From contig JAISMW010000094.1 of NCBI GenBank assembly GCA_031276545.1, positions 5,542 to 69,541 of the forward strand: a stretch of 64,000 nt of DNA, given 5' to 3'. The stretch comes from Tannerellaceae bacterium (GTDB taxonomy: Bacteria > Bacteroidota > Bacteroidia > Bacteroidales > Tannerellaceae). The notes beneath the pieces were generated by a model. It was not told the DNA's origin and did no database searches. It was given only the letters and a program-made list of their open reading frames with translations. Every line of letters starts with the position of its first letter. Position 1 is the stretch's first letter. Below are positions 17,852 through 27,795 of the stretch, in pieces. The position numbers and the translations under genes are program-made.

Positions 17852-20800
17852 ATGAACAAATTAATGCTATCCCTACTCGCAGCCGCGCAGATCGGCAGCG
17901 CCCTCTATGCACAGAACCCGCTGATACGGGATCAGTTCACCGCCGACCCTACCGCCAGGGTATTCAACGGCAAAGTCTACGTCTATCCCTCGCACGACAT
18001 TCCCAGCCCCGTAGAGCGGCTCCGCGAATGGTTCTGCATGGAAGACTACCACGTATTCTCTTCCGACAACCTGACGGACTGGACCGACCACGGCGTGATC
18101 CTAAGCCAGGACAAAGTATCCTGGGTCGATCCGGACGCGTACAGCATGTGGGCGCCCGACTGCATCGAACGCCGGGGCAAATACTACTTCTACTTCCCGG
18201 CCGCCGTAAAGGACACGCTCAGGGGAAGGGGTTCCATGATCGGCGTAGCCATCGCCGAACGTCCGGAAGGCCCCTTCGTCCCCCGCGCCGAACCCCTTAA
18301 AGGGGTCTACGGCATCGACCCCTGCACCTTCATCGACCGAGACGGCCGCGCCTACATCTACTGGGCCGGCATGGGGAACCTGATGGGCGCCGAGCTGTCC
18401 GACAATATGCTGGAGCTGGCCTCCGAGCCTGTCGTGATCCGCTCCCTGCCGGAGAAGGGACTCAAGGAAGGCCCCTTCGTGTTCGAACGCGGAGGGAAGT
18501 ACTACTTCACCTTCCCCTGGGTGGAAGAATCCACCGAATCGCTGGTCTACGCCGTGGGCGACCATCCCCTCGGACCCTTCGAAATGAAGGGAACCTTCAT
18601 GGACCGCTGGCCCTCCGGCTGCTGGACGAACCACCATTCCATCATCGAGTTCCGCAATCAGTGGTACCTCTTCTACCACCACAACGACCTTTCCCCCCAA
18701 TTCGACAAAAACCGCTCCATCCGCGCAGACTCCCTCTTCTTCGAGGCCGACGGAAGCATCCGCAAAGTCATCCCTACCCTGCGCGGCGTGGGCGTCACCG
18801 ACGCCCGCAGGGAAATCCACGTAGACCGTTACAGCCGCCTGAGCGACGCGGGAGCCTCCGTCGGCTTCCTACATCCCCACCGTACCTTCGACGGATGGAA
18901 AACCCTCCTGAGCAAACGAGACGCCTGGGTGCAGTACAACCGCGTAGACTTCGGAAGCGGCAGGCTCCGCTTCGCCGAGGCGCGCGTTCTCTCGCCCGGA
19001 GGGGGCAGCCTGCAGGTATGCGTCGGCAGCCCGAAAGGCGCCGTACTGGCCAACATACAAGCGCCGGCAGGCCGCGAATGGACTGCAATCAGCGTCCCGC
19101 TCGCCGTCTCGCCCGCCGGCCTGCAAGACCTCTTCGTCCGCAGCAGCGGAAAGGGCGCGGTGGAAATAGACTGGATCCGCTTCCGCGAAGCGCCCCCCTC
19201 CCCCGCCGCCGAAACTTTCGGCCCGGAACCCTTCGTATTCGACCGCGGAGAAAGCCACTGGTTCCCCCTGGCCGTACAGGGACGCCCGGTAGCCGTGCTG
19301 ACCGACAAGGCCGAGCATAAAGGCGTCCTGCTGGCCGCCGACAACCTCCGCAAAGACTTGCAGCGCGTAGCGGGAGGCGAACCCGGCGACGGCGTCCCCT
19401 ACGCCGTCATCGTCGGAACCCTGGGGCAGGGCGGACGGATAGACAGCCTCGCAAAAGCCGGCAAAATAGACGGCGCCGCCCTGAAGGGAGCCCGCGAGAA
19501 ATACATCATCCGCACCGTCCAACATCCCGCGGAAGGTGTCGAGGCTGCCCTCGTCATTGCCGGAAGCGACAAGCGCGGCGCCATCTACGGCGTATACGAA
19601 CTCTCCCGGCAGTGCGGCGTATCGCCCTGGTACTGGTGGGCCGACGTCCCGGCGAAGCGCCGCGAAAACCTCTTCGTGAAGCCCGGAACCTATACCGACG
19701 GCGAACCGGCCGTGACGTGGCGGGGCATCTTCATCAACGACGAATCGCCCGCCTTCAAGGGCTGGTGCGTAGAGAAATTCGGCGGCGTCAACTCCGCCAT
19801 GTACGCCCACATGTTCGAACTAATCCTCCGTCTGAAAGGCAACTTCCTCTGGCCGGCCATGTGGGGCAATGCCCTCTATGACGACGACCCCCTGAGCGGC
19901 GCGCTGGCCGACGAAACAGGCGTCGTACTGGGCACCTCCCACCACGAACCAATGGGACGCGCCCACGAGGAATGGAGCCGCTACGGCAAAGGCGCCTGGG
20001 ATTACGAGAAAAACCCCCGCGCCCTGGAAGACTTCTGGCGCGGAGGCATGGAGAGGATGAAAGACTTTGAAACCCTCGTCACCGTAGGCATGAGGGGCGA
20101 CGGCGACGAGCCGATGAGCGAAGGCGCCAACATCGCCCTGCTCCAACGCATCATCGGGAAGCAGCGCGACATCATAGCCGATGTGACCGGACGGAAAGCG
20201 GAAGAACGCCCGCAGGTATGGGCGCTCTACAAAGAAGTGCAGGACTATTACGACAAGGGAATGCGCGTGCCCGACGACGTCACCCTCCTCCTCTGCGACG
20301 ACAACTGGGGAAACGTCCGCAAACTGCCCGACCCCCTCGCTCCGAAACGCAAAGGCGGATACGGCATGTACTACCACTTCGACTACGTGGGCGCCCCGCG
20401 AAACTACAAATGGATCAACGTCAGCCAGGTGCAGCGTACCTGGGAACAAATGAACCTGGCCTACGCCCACGGAGTGGACAAACTCTGGGTGGTGAACGTG
20501 GGCGACCTCAAACCGATGGAATTCCCCATCAGCTTCTTCCTCGACCTGGCCTGGAACCCGCAGCAGTTCCGGCCGGACAACCTCCTCCGGTACACGGAGC
20601 GCTGGTGCGCCGAACAGTTCGGCGAAACCTTCGCCCCCGAAGCCGCCCGCCTGCTGGACGCCTACGTCCGATACAACAGCCGCGTAACCCCCGAACTGCT
20701 GGACGACCGCACATTCAGCCTGGAGCATTACCGCGAATTTGAAACCGTGGTGAACGACTACAAAGACCTCGCCCTCGACGCCTTCCGCCTGTACAACCGC

Positions 20801-23059
20801 CTGCCGGCGGACACCCGCGACGCCTTCGACGAACTGGTGCTCTTCCCCATCAACGCCATGTCCAACCTGTACGAAATGTACTACGCCCAGGCGCTGAACA
20901 GGCAATACGCCCAAACCTACGATATGCGCGCCAACGAATACGCCGACAAAGTGAAGGAATGTTTCCTGCGCGACTCGCTCCTCACCCGACACTACAACGA
21001 CGAAATAGCCGGCGGCAAATGGGCTCACCAGATGGATCAGGTGCGCATCGGCTATTCCTCCTGGCAGGACCCGCCCCGCAGCATCCTCCCCAAAGTAGAA
21101 TACGTATACCGCCGGGAGCCTGCCGAAAAACGCTTCGCAGAAACCGACGGCTGCATCTCGATAGAAGCTCCCCACTTCGCCAGGGCGCGGCACAGCGGCA
21201 ACGTTCGCTGGGACGTCATCCCCGGACTGGGGCGCACCCTGGGAAGCGTCGGTACCTTCCCGGCCGGAGCCGCCATCAAAGCAACGGATGAGGTATGCCT
21301 CGAATACGACGTCCTGACCGCCTCATCCGGCGACGCGGACGTAGAGCTATGGCTGGCGCCCACCCTGAACTTCAACGCCGGCAAAGGCCTGCGCTACGCC
21401 CTCTCGTTCGACGGAGGCAGGGAAGACACCGTGAACTACAACGGACATTACGACGGCTCCCTGGGCAAATGGCAGGGCGAACGCATCATCCGCTCGACGA
21501 CCCGTATGCACGCCGGCCCGGCCGGCCCCCATACGCTGCGGATAAGGGCGATCGACGCCGGCGTCGTGATCGAAAAGATCCTCCTCGACTTCGGCGGACT
21601 GAAACCCTCCTACCTCGGCGCGCCGGAAAGCCCGTACCTGAATCCGAACTCTCCCTTCCCCGAAATGCCTCCCGCCGGCGGCGTCAGCTCGCGGATGGAT
21701 CACGATCAGATGATGGAACAACTGGGAATCGTATACCCCGCCCTGCCTCCCGCCGGCAAGGCTCCGAACCCGTCGCCCTACCACACGGTGCGCTCGGCCT
21801 TCGGACTCCGGACGAACTACGTGCACGAATGGGAACCGGACGGCGACTACTATACCGGCGCGAAATTCTACGCCCCCCTCGCGCTGCACGACCTGAGCGG
21901 GCTGACCGCCGAAACCTGGCCTGATCGCCGCGCCGCCATACTCGAAGAGGTTCGGAAGATATACGGCGCCACCCCTCCGGAAGCGGACGACCTGAAGATA
22001 GACTGGAGCATCGGCGAACCGGAGACGGTGGACGAAGTCTTCAGCCGGGGAGGACGGGTGAAGACGATCCCCTTCCGCCAATACCGGATTACGGGAAAAA
22101 TCGACGTATCCCTCTTCCCCGAACTGCGCCACGCGCCCGTCCTGAGCGGCGTCCTGCGCATCCCGGCACAAACGCCCGAAGGACGGAAAACGCCGGTGGT
22201 CATCCACTACGCATACAGCCCCGGCGGGGGCTACGTGATAGGCGATGAAGACCTGTGGAAGACCGTAGCGCCCGACGGCGTCGGCGTCCTCTATTTCAAC
22301 GCCGGCGCCCTGCAGCCCGACAGCGGGGAAGGCCTGACGGACTACCTCATCGGACTGCTGAACCGGGGACACTGGCGCAAACCCGGCGATTGGGGCGCGC
22401 TGGCGGCCTGGTCGTGGGGCGTCAGCCGCTTCATCGACTTCTTCGAACAGGACGGCTCGCCGGTGGATGCCGGCCGGGTGGCCGTCACCGGACATTCTCG
22501 CTACGGGAAAGCCACCCTCGTAGCCATGGCCTTCGATACCCGTATCGCAACGGCCTTCCCCAGTTCGTCGGGCGCCATGGGCGCGGCGCAAAGCCGGAGG
22601 CACTGGGGCGAAGACCTCGAAAACTGCATAGGAGACTCGGAATACCACTGGCTGGCGGGCAACGCCATGCGCTATGCCGGCGTGGACGAAAGCAGCGTCG
22701 ACGGATACCTGCCCCGCCGGGTGATGCGGATGCCCGTAGACGCCGAATCGCTGGTGGCGCTATGCGCCCCCCGCCCCCTCTTTATCGGGAGCGGCGACGA
22801 GACAAAGGGGGAAGCCTGGGCAGACCCCTACGGCCTGTACCGCACGGCCGCCGCCGCAAGCCCCGTATACGAACTCCTGGGACGGAAAGGCCTCGTGATG
22901 CACGACGCCGTGGATTACCGGGGAAAGACAATCCCCATGCCGCAGGTGAACAAAGCCTACCTGGAAGGCTACATCGGCTACCGCCGCCACGCAGGGGGGC
23001 ACGAAGCCGGCCCGAACTACCCCGCCTTCCGGGAATTTATGAAGAAATACATGAAATAG
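17852..23059 (+). CDS. Three-enzyme fusion: GH43 + GH115 alpha-glucuronidase + CE15 glucuronoyl esterase
   Basis: 1735 residues, with signal peptide 1-20. Domain 1 (about 22-325) is a GH43 five-bladed propeller; candidate catalytic residues are Asp32 (ADPT), Asp156 (GIDPC) and Glu206 (KEGPF). A CBM6-like beta-sandwich follows (about 328-447, ending VEIDWIRF). Domain 2 (about 465-1255) is GH115, with GIFINDESPAFKGW, LKGNFLWPAMWGNALYDDD, GTSHHEPMGRAHEEW and GMRGDGDEPM, plus the GH115 C-terminal beta domain. Domain 3 (about 1285-1735) is CE15, with nucleophile Ser1549 in GHSRYGK, acidic Glu1587 in HWGEDLE, and a late His (1713 or 1717, RRHAGGH). The set would remove xylose/arabinose, 4-O-methyl-glucuronic acid and its lignin ester from glucuronoxylan. 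The reading frame is continuous with no frameshift sign. Predicted periplasmic. Confidence 0.92.
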   Translation: MNKLMLSLLAAAQIGSALYAQNPLIRDQFTADPTARVFNGKVYVYPSHDIPSPVERLREWFCMEDYHVFSSDNLTDWTDHGVILSQDKVSWVDPDAYSMWAPDCIERRGKYYFYFPAAVKDTLRGRGSMIGVAIAERPEGPFVPRAEPLKGVYGIDPCTFIDRDGRAYIYWAGMGNLMGAELSDNMLELASEPVVIRSLPEKGLKEGPFVFERGGKYYFTFPWVEESTESLVYAVGDHPLGPFEMKGTFMDRWPSGCWTNHHSIIEFRNQWYLFYHHNDLSPQFDKNRSIRADSLFFEADGSIRKVIPTLRGVGVTDARREIHVDRYSRLSDAGASVGFLHPHRTFDGWKTLLSKRDAWVQYNRVDFGSGRLRFAEARVLSPGGGSLQVCVGSPKGAVLANIQAPAGREWTAISVPLAVSPAGLQDLFVRSSGKGAVEIDWIRFREAPPSPAAETFGPEPFVFDRGESHWFPLAVQGRPVAVLTDKAEHKGVLLAADNLRKDLQRVAGGEPGDGVPYAVIVGTLGQGGRIDSLAKAGKIDGAALKGAREKYIIRTVQHPAEGVEAALVIAGSDKRGAIYGVYELSRQCGVSPWYWWADVPAKRRENLFVKPGTYTDGEPAVTWRGIFINDESPAFKGWCVEKFGGVNSAMYAHMFELILRLKGNFLWPAMWGNALYDDDPLSGALADETGVVLGTSHHEPMGRAHEEWSRYGKGAWDYEKNPRALEDFWRGGMERMKDFETLVTVGMRGDGDEPMSEGANIALLQRIIGKQRDIIADVTGRKAEERPQVWALYKEVQDYYDKGMRVPDDVTLLLCDDNWGNVRKLPDPLAPKRKGGYGMYYHFDYVGAPRNYKWINVSQVQRTWEQMNLAYAHGVDKLWVVNVGDLKPMEFPISFFLDLAWNPQQFRPDNLLRYTERWCAEQFGETFAPEAARLLDAYVRYNSRVTPELLDDRTFSLEHYREFETVVNDYKDLALDAFRLYNRLPADTRDAFDELVLFPINAMSNLYEMYYAQALNRQYAQTYDMRANEYADKVKECFLRDSLLTRHYNDEIAGGKWAHQMDQVRIGYSSWQDPPRSILPKVEYVYRREPAEKRFAETDGCISIEAPHFARARHSGNVRWDVIPGLGRTLGSVGTFPAGAAIKATDEVCLEYDVLTASSGDADVELWLAPTLNFNAGKGLRYALSFDGGREDTVNYNGHYDGSLGKWQGERIIRSTTRMHAGPAGPHTLRIRAIDAGVVIEKILLDFGGLKPSYLGAPESPYLNPNSPFPEMPPAGGVSSRMDHDQMMEQLGIVYPALPPAGKAPNPSPYHTVRSAFGLRTNYVHEWEPDGDYYTGAKFYAPLALHDLSGLTAETWPDRRAAILEEVRKIYGATPPEADDLKIDWSIGEPETVDEVFSRGGRVKTIPFRQYRITGKIDVSLFPELRHAPVLSGVLRIPAQTPEGRKTPVVIHYAYSPGGGYVIGDEDLWKTVAPDGVGVLYFNAGALQPDSGEGLTDYLIGLLNRGHWRKPGDWGALAAWSWGVSRFIDFFEQDGSPVDAGRVAVTGHSRYGKATLVAMAFDTRIATAFPSSSGAMGAAQSRRHWGEDLENCIGDSEYHWLAGNAMRYAGVDESSVDGYLPRRVMRMPVDAESLVALCAPRPLFIGSGDETKGEAWADPYGLYRTAAAASPVYELLGRKGLVMHDAVDYRGKTIPMPQVNKAYLEGYIGYRRHAGGHEAGPNYPAFREFMKKYMK

Positions 23060-23068
23060 GCCTGCCGT

Positions 23069-24460
23069 ATGACAACAACTCCCTCCCTGCCCGGAACGAA
23101 AGGATTCTGCAAACTTTCGTGGTTCGAACGCATCGCGTTCGGTTCGGGCGACATGGCGCAGAACTTCATCTACCAGACGGTGACGACCTATCTGCTGTTC
23201 TTCTACACCAACGTATACGGGCTGAATCCCGCCATCGCCGCCGCCATGTTCCTGGGCGTGCGCATCATCGACGCCGTATGGGATCCGATAGTCGGCGCGA
23301 TCGTCGACATGCACAGCACCCGCTTCGGCAAGTACCGCGGATGGCTGTTGCTGATGGCCGTCCCGCTTACCGCGCTGATGATAGCCTGCTTCATCGTTCC
23401 CGACATCGGCGAAACGGGCAAAACGGTCTATGCCTGCGTCACCTACGTGGCGCTCTCGATGATCTACACCATGGTGAACGTGCCGTTCGGCGCCCTGAAC
23501 GCCGCCCTGACGCGCGACCAGCACGAAGTGACCGTCCTGACGACTACCCGGATGTGGCTGGTGAACGTAGCTCAGGTGGCTATCACCTACGGCGTGCCTA
23601 CGCTGGTGATCGCCTGGTCGGGGACGATGGACTCTCCCGCCGCCCGGAGCGGATGGCTGTACACCGTTGTCCTCTACGGGCTGATCGGCCTCGGCGCCCT
23701 GCTCTTCTCGTTTGCCGGCGTGAAGGAACGGGTGGTACTCTCGAAGGAGGCGCAGTCGAAGGTTCGCTTCTCCGATTTATTTACCGAAGTGGTGCGCAAC
23801 AGGCCTCTGCGCGTGGTGTCGTATATGTTCATCACGGCCTTCGCCATTATGGCCATCACCAACTCGGCTGCCACCTACTTCGTGAAATACAATCTGGGAG
23901 ACGAACACCTGGTGGGCTACTTCAACGTCATCTCGGCGCTTCCCGCCCTGTTCATCCTGCCCTTCATGCCGTGGATGCGCAGGAAACTCGGCAAGAAGGG
24001 GCTGCTCTACCTCTCGCTGGGCATCTCCTTCCTGGGCTTCGCCGGGCTGTTTGTCCTCCCGGCCGCTCAGGTAAGGCTGATCTTCGTATTCCAGTTTATC
24101 CGCTCCGTGGGCTTCGGCGTCGTGGGCGCCTTCATCTGGTCGCTCATCCCCGAAGCCATCACCTACGGCGAATGGCAAACGGGCAAACGCATCTCCGGCA
24201 TTGCGAATGCGCTGACGGGCTTCTTCTTCAAATTCGGTCTGGCTCTCGGTGGATTCGTCCCCGGCTTCGTGCTCTCGATCACCGGCTTCAATCCAGCATC
24301 CGACGTGCAGAGCGGCGAAGCCCTTTTCGGCATCCGGCTCCTCCTCGCAGCCCTGCCCGCCCTGCTGGTGCTGCTGCTGGCCTTCATCGTATCGCGCTAC
24401 GATCTGACCGATTCCCAATTAGTGGAATACGCAAAAGAAATAGAATCGAAAAATGATTAA
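23069..24460 (+). CDS. GPH-family (MFS) sugar:cation symporter
   Basis: 463 residues with about 12 hydrophobic segments. The N-terminus WFERIAFGSGDMAQNFIY ... RIIDAVWDPIVGAIVDMHST and RFGKYRGWLL are typical of the glycoside-pentoside-hexuronide family (MelB/XynB/YicJ relatives). It should carry xylose, xylo-oligosaccharides or an aldouronate product across the inner membrane with Na+ or H+. The gene starts 9 bp after the GH43-GH115-CE15 stop and 21 bp before the xylanase, so it is in the same operon. The exact substrate cannot be read from sequence. Confidence 0.9.
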   Translation: MTTTPSLPGTKGFCKLSWFERIAFGSGDMAQNFIYQTVTTYLLFFYTNVYGLNPAIAAAMFLGVRIIDAVWDPIVGAIVDMHSTRFGKYRGWLLLMAVPLTALMIACFIVPDIGETGKTVYACVTYVALSMIYTMVNVPFGALNAALTRDQHEVTVLTTTRMWLVNVAQVAITYGVPTLVIAWSGTMDSPAARSGWLYTVVLYGLIGLGALLFSFAGVKERVVLSKEAQSKVRFSDLFTEVVRNRPLRVVSYMFITAFAIMAITNSAATYFVKYNLGDEHLVGYFNVISALPALFILPFMPWMRRKLGKKGLLYLSLGISFLGFAGLFVLPAAQVRLIFVFQFIRSVGFGVVGAFIWSLIPEAITYGEWQTGKRISGIANALTGFFFKFGLALGGFVPGFVLSITGFNPASDVQSGEALFGIRLLLAALPALLVLLLAFIVSRYDLTDSQLVEYAKEIESKND

Positions 24461-24481
24461 TCAACCAATAAATATATCCAA

Positions 24482-25594
24482 ATGAAAACTTTATTTTACA
24501 GTGGCTTTTTAGCCCTTTTCCTGATGGGATGCACACAGCAGACACCCACCCGTAGCGTTCGCCTGAAAGATGCGCTCAAAGACAAATTCCTTATCGGCAC
24601 GGCGCTCAGCGTAGCCCAATGTGCGGGAGCCGACACACTGTCCGAACGTGTGGCGCGCGAACAGTTCTCGGCCGTCGTGCCGGAGAACTGCATGAAAAGC
24701 GTATACCTCCAGCCGGAGGAAGGCGTTTTCCATTTCGACGAGGCCGACCGCTTTGTAGCCTGGGGCGAAGAAAACGGGATGTGGATCACCGGCCATTGCC
24801 TGGTATGGCACTCGCAGGCGCCCGCCTGGCTTTGCGTAGACAACGAAGGCCGGAACGTATCGCCCGAAGTACTGACCGAACGGCTGAAGAACCACATCAC
24901 CACCGTCGTTTCGCGCTATAAGGGACGCATCAAAGGCTGGGACGTGGTGAACGAGGCCATCCTGGAGGACGGCTCCTGGCGGCGCAGCAAATTCTACGAA
25001 ATACTGGGCGAAGAATTCATCCCCCTGGCCTTCCGGTTCGCCCACGAAGCCGATCCCGATGCGGAACTCTACTACAACGACTACTCGATGGCCGTCGAAA
25101 AGAAACGCCATACGGTGGTGGAATTGGTGAAGACGCTCAAGGCACGCGGCCTGCGCATCGACGCCGTAGGGATGCAGGGGCATCTGGGCATGAAGGATCC
25201 CGCGATAGAAGACTTCGAGAAAAGCATCCTCGCCTTTGCCGCCACCGGCGTAAAGGTGATGATTACCGAACTGGATCTGACGGTACTGCCCTCGCCCGAC
25301 GCCGCGACGGGAGCTGCCGTGGAAGCGAATTTCGAAGGCAGGGAAGAGCTGAATCCCTACGCCGGCGGACTTCCCGACGCTGTGGCGGCCGAATGGAACA
25401 CGCGTATGTGCGAATTTTTCAACCTGTTCCTGACGCACCGCGACAAGATCTCGCGCGTCACGCTCTGGGGCGTCTGCGACGACGATTCCTGGCGCAACAA
25501 CTGGCCTGTACACGGACGGACGGACTACGCCCTGCTCTTCGACCGGCAGGGATACGCCAAACCGCCCGTATATGAAATCATCAACATGAAATAA
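24482..25594 (+). CDS. xynA: GH10 endo-beta-1,4-xylanase lipoprotein
   Basis: 370 residues. The N-terminus [17 protein letters not shown] is a lipoprotein signal (Cys17), which suggests membrane anchoring and possibly surface display. The rest is one GH10 barrel with [23 protein letters not shown], acid/base Glu158 in WDVVNEAI and nucleophile Glu263 in [10 protein letters not shown], plus the late WGVCDDDSW. It hydrolyses internal beta-1,4-xylosidic bonds. The length is normal for a single-domain GH10, with no carbohydrate-binding insertion. It is the main evidence that the locus targets xylan. Confidence 0.95.
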   Translation: MKTLFYSGFLALFLMGCTQQTPTRSVRLKDALKDKFLIGTALSVAQCAGADTLSERVAREQFSAVVPENCMKSVYLQPEEGVFHFDEADRFVAWGEENGMWITGHCLVWHSQAPAWLCVDNEGRNVSPEVLTERLKNHITTVVSRYKGRIKGWDVVNEAILEDGSWRRSKFYEILGEEFIPLAFRFAHEADPDAELYYNDYSMAVEKKRHTVVELVKTLKARGLRIDAVGMQGHLGMKDPAIEDFEKSILAFAATGVKVMITELDLTVLPSPDAATGAAVEANFEGREELNPYAGGLPDAVAAEWNTRMCEFFNLFLTHRDKISRVTLWGVCDDDSWRNNWPVHGRTDYALLFDRQGYAKPPVYEIINMK

Positions 25595-25601
25595 ACAGAC
25601 C

Positions 25602-26567
25602 ATGCAGAAATCAATCTATCTGGTTCCCGACGATTATATGGCAGATCCTTCCGCCCATATATTCAACGGCAGAATCTATGTGTATCCGTCGCACGACCGC
25701 GAAAGCGGTATCCCCGAAAACGACTTCGGCGACCATTTCGATATGGAGGATTATCACGTACTGTCCATGGACTTCGTCGGCGGCGACGTCACCGACCACG
25801 GCCCCGTGCTGAAGGTCTCCGATATTCACTGGGCCGGCCGGCAGTTGTGGGACTGCGACGTGGCCTACAGGAACAGGACGTACTACATGTACTTCCCGCT
25901 GAAAGACAGGAACGACATTTTCCGCATCGGCGTAGCCACCTCCAACTGCCCCGAAGGGCCGTTCCACCCCGAACCGCACCCGATACCGGGCAGTTACAGC
26001 ATCGACCCGGCCGTTTTCGCCGATGACGGCCGGCACTACATGTTTTTCGGAGGCCTCTGGGGCGGGCAATTGCAGCGATACCGCCACAACAAAGCCCTCG
26101 AATCGGCCGCGTATCCCCTCCCCCACTCGCCCGCCCTCTGTCCGAAGGTGGTACAGTTGAGCGAAAACATGCTCGAATTTGCCGAAGAACCCCGCGACCT
26201 GATCATACTGGATTCAAACGGCCGACCGCTCATGCAAGGCGATACGGAACGCCGTTTCTTCGAAGCCTCCTGGATGCACAAATACAAGGGGACGTACTAT
26301 TTCTCCTATTCCACCGGCGACACGCACCGGATTTGCTATGCCACCGGCGACAATCCATACGGCCCCTTCACCTACCGCGGCGTCATACTCACGCCGGTAG
26401 TAGGCTGGACTACGCATCACTCCATCATTAAACACCGGGACAAATGGTATATTTTCCATCACGACTGCGTCCCGTCGGGAGGCAGAACCTGGCTCCGGAG
26501 TCTGAAAGCAGTGGAAATGGAATACAACGAAGACGGAAGCATCCGCACCATCGAAGGGATGGAATAA
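25602..26567 (+). CDS. GH43 glycosidase (beta-xylosidase/arabinofuranosidase type)
   Basis: 321 residues, a single five-bladed propeller. The N-terminus (MQKSIYLVPDDYMADP) has no signal peptide, so it is likely cytoplasmic. Catalytic candidates are Asp15 (ADPS), Asp135 (YSIDPAVF) and Glu221 (RFFEASWM). It resembles the N-terminal GH43 domain of the nearby fusion (shared VYPSHD, MEDYHV and TTHHSII/TNHHSII), so the two are related but act in different compartments. The probable role is to finish imported xylo-oligosaccharides after the GPH symporter. It is the last gene of the enzyme run, 7 bp after the xylanase, and is followed by a strong terminator. Confidence 0.9.
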   Translation: MQKSIYLVPDDYMADPSAHIFNGRIYVYPSHDRESGIPENDFGDHFDMEDYHVLSMDFVGGDVTDHGPVLKVSDIHWAGRQLWDCDVAYRNRTYYMYFPLKDRNDIFRIGVATSNCPEGPFHPEPHPIPGSYSIDPAVFADDGRHYMFFGGLWGGQLQRYRHNKALESAAYPLPHSPALCPKVVQLSENMLEFAEEPRDLIILDSNGRPLMQGDTERRFFEASWMHKYKGTYYFSYSTGDTHRICYATGDNPYGPFTYRGVILTPVVGWTTHHSIIKHRDKWYIFHHDCVPSGGRTWLRSLKAVEMEYNEDGSIRTIEGME

Positions 26568-26590
26568 CCGGCTCTTTCCTCTCCCAATCC

Positions 26591-26626
26591 GAATCCCCGC
26601 CGGCGGAAGCCGGCAGGGATTCTTTT
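26591..26626 (+). terminator. Rho-independent terminator ending the xylan locus
   Basis: 14-bp stem (26591-26604 with 26609-26622) with one mismatch, GGAA tetraloop, then TTTT. Confidence 0.85.
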
Positions 26627-27010
26627 GGTTTGTGCGGGGTGGCAAGTTCAATTATTCAGTCTTACATATCTTTTGGAAAAATGTCAAATGATTCGTGTAC
26701 GTTTGTATGCGAACCATAGCCCGGTTCAAAACGTTTGGAACGTACAATTGTACTGCAAAAAAATCTTGGTTGTTTTATTCTATTCCGACTTTTATGCAGC
26801 GTACCGTTTCTGTATAAGAAACAGCAAAAAACTTTAGTTATGCTGAAAATAAGGTGTATAGCGATGTTATGTATTCGAATTTCTCTATTTCTTGTGATTT
26901 TCCGGGAGAAAAATTTCATAAATCCTGACATCTGGAAACATTTACAGCCGTTTTTCCGTTTCAAATAACAGGGAACAAAAGCAAACAGATATAAAAAGTC
27001 TATCCCGTTG

Positions 27011-27039
27011 TTTGTTTAATTGCATTTTTAATACCTTTG
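27011..27039 (+). promoter_or_regulatory. Capsule operon promoter
   Basis: TTTG (27011-27014), 17 nt, then TACCTTTG (27032-27039): both Bacteroidetes -33 and -7 boxes are exact. The predicted start near 27046 leaves a leader of about 155 nt before upxY. Confidence 0.75.
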
Positions 27040-27092
27040 CCGCCGATTCAGGAATCTTTTACATACGAATGTTATGTACAATCAAGATTTCT

Positions 27093-27112
27093 TATATTAT
27101 AGAAATAATATA
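27093..27112 (+). promoter_or_regulatory. Leader hairpin before upxY
   Basis: Perfect 8-bp A+T inverted repeat (27093-27100 with 27105-27112) with an AGAA loop, inside the untranslated leader. UpxY-type antiterminators act on the leader of their own operon, so this is a candidate pause or recognition structure. Confidence 0.4.
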
Positions 27113-27201
27113 CTGCATAATAGCCGGAATTGAATGAAACTAACAACTAACCAACTGAAAAGCAATATAATATATTGATTTTGGGGAGCCAGGAGTATAA
27201 T

Positions 27202-27795
27202 ATGTATACAGATTATAACACTCACTCAAACGACAGGGTCTGGTTCGCCATGAGCGCTCCTTTCGGCAGGGAGTTGGAAGCAAAACGTCTGTTGGATAAA
27301 AGGAAGATCGAGAATTTTATTCCCATGCATTATGATGTCGTCGTAAAAAGGACGGGGGAAAAGAAAAGGGAACTGGTTCCGGCCATCCGTAATTTTATTT
27401 TTGTCCGCACTACCCGCCCTGTCATACAAGAAACCAAAAGGGAGATTCGCATCCTGCAGTACTACACCCGGCCGGAAAACGGGAAGAATATCCCGGTTAT
27501 CATCCCGGAAACACAGATGAGCCGGTTCGTAGCCGTATCGGAAACACACGATGAAAAACTGGTCTATATGAAACCGGAGGAAGTCGATCTGAGAAAAGGA
27601 CGCCGCGTCCGTATCCACGGAGGCGCTTTCGACGGCGTGGAGGGAGTATTTGTAAAAGTACGGGGCATCCGGAACCGGAGGGTCGTCGTGCTGGTAGAAG
27701 GCATTGCGGCCGTGGTCATGGCGGAAATCAAACCGGATCTGATCGAGGCGCTGCCGCAGGAAGAAAACGGAAAAACGCTGAAACTATGCCTGTAA
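27202..27795 (+). CDS. upxY: UpxY-family transcription antiterminator (NusG paralogue)
   Basis: 197 residues from the ATG at 27202, preferred over an in-frame TTG at 27175 because AGGAG sits at 27191-27195. A NusG N-terminal domain (WFAMSAPFGRELEAKRLL ... FIPMHYDVV, about 12-105) is followed by a KOW-type segment (RKGRRVRIHGGAFDGVEGVF). UpxY proteins lead Bacteroidales capsule operons and keep RNA polymerase from terminating in the long operon, each acting on its own leader. The usual second gene, the trans-inhibitor upxZ, is missing: the stop overlaps the start of the WecA-like gene by 10 bp. Confidence 0.92.
   Translation: MYTDYNTHSNDRVWFAMSAPFGRELEAKRLLDKRKIENFIPMHYDVVVKRTGEKKRELVPAIRNFIFVRTTRPVIQETKREIRILQYYTRPENGKNIPVIIPETQMSRFVAVSETHDEKLVYMKPEEVDLRKGRRVRIHGGAFDGVEGVFVKVRGIRNRRVVVLVEGIAAVVMAEIKPDLIEALPQEENGKTLKLCL

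Larger units (their letters stand above)
26568..27201. other. Intergenic region between the xylan and capsule loci
   Basis: 634 bp. The first 60 bp hold the xylan-locus terminator. Most of the rest is A+T-rich with no supported gene. The last 190 bp hold the capsule promoter and leader hairpin listed separately. A 10-bp direct repeat (ATGTTATGTA) occurs near 26872 and 27068. I found no long inverted repeat pair that would mark an invertible promoter. Confidence 0.6.

Noticed and set aside
21347..22648. 433-codon - strand frame inside the GH115/CE15 region
   Set aside because: Antisense shadow of a G+C-rich gene with well-supported catalytic motifs on the + strand.
26662..26964. 100-codon - strand frame between the xylan and capsule loci
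   Set aside because: Low-complexity A+T-rich sequence with no family resemblance.
26860..27112. Invertible capsule promoter
   Set aside because: I found a 10-bp direct repeat and short local palindromes but no pair of long inverted repeats flanking the promoter.
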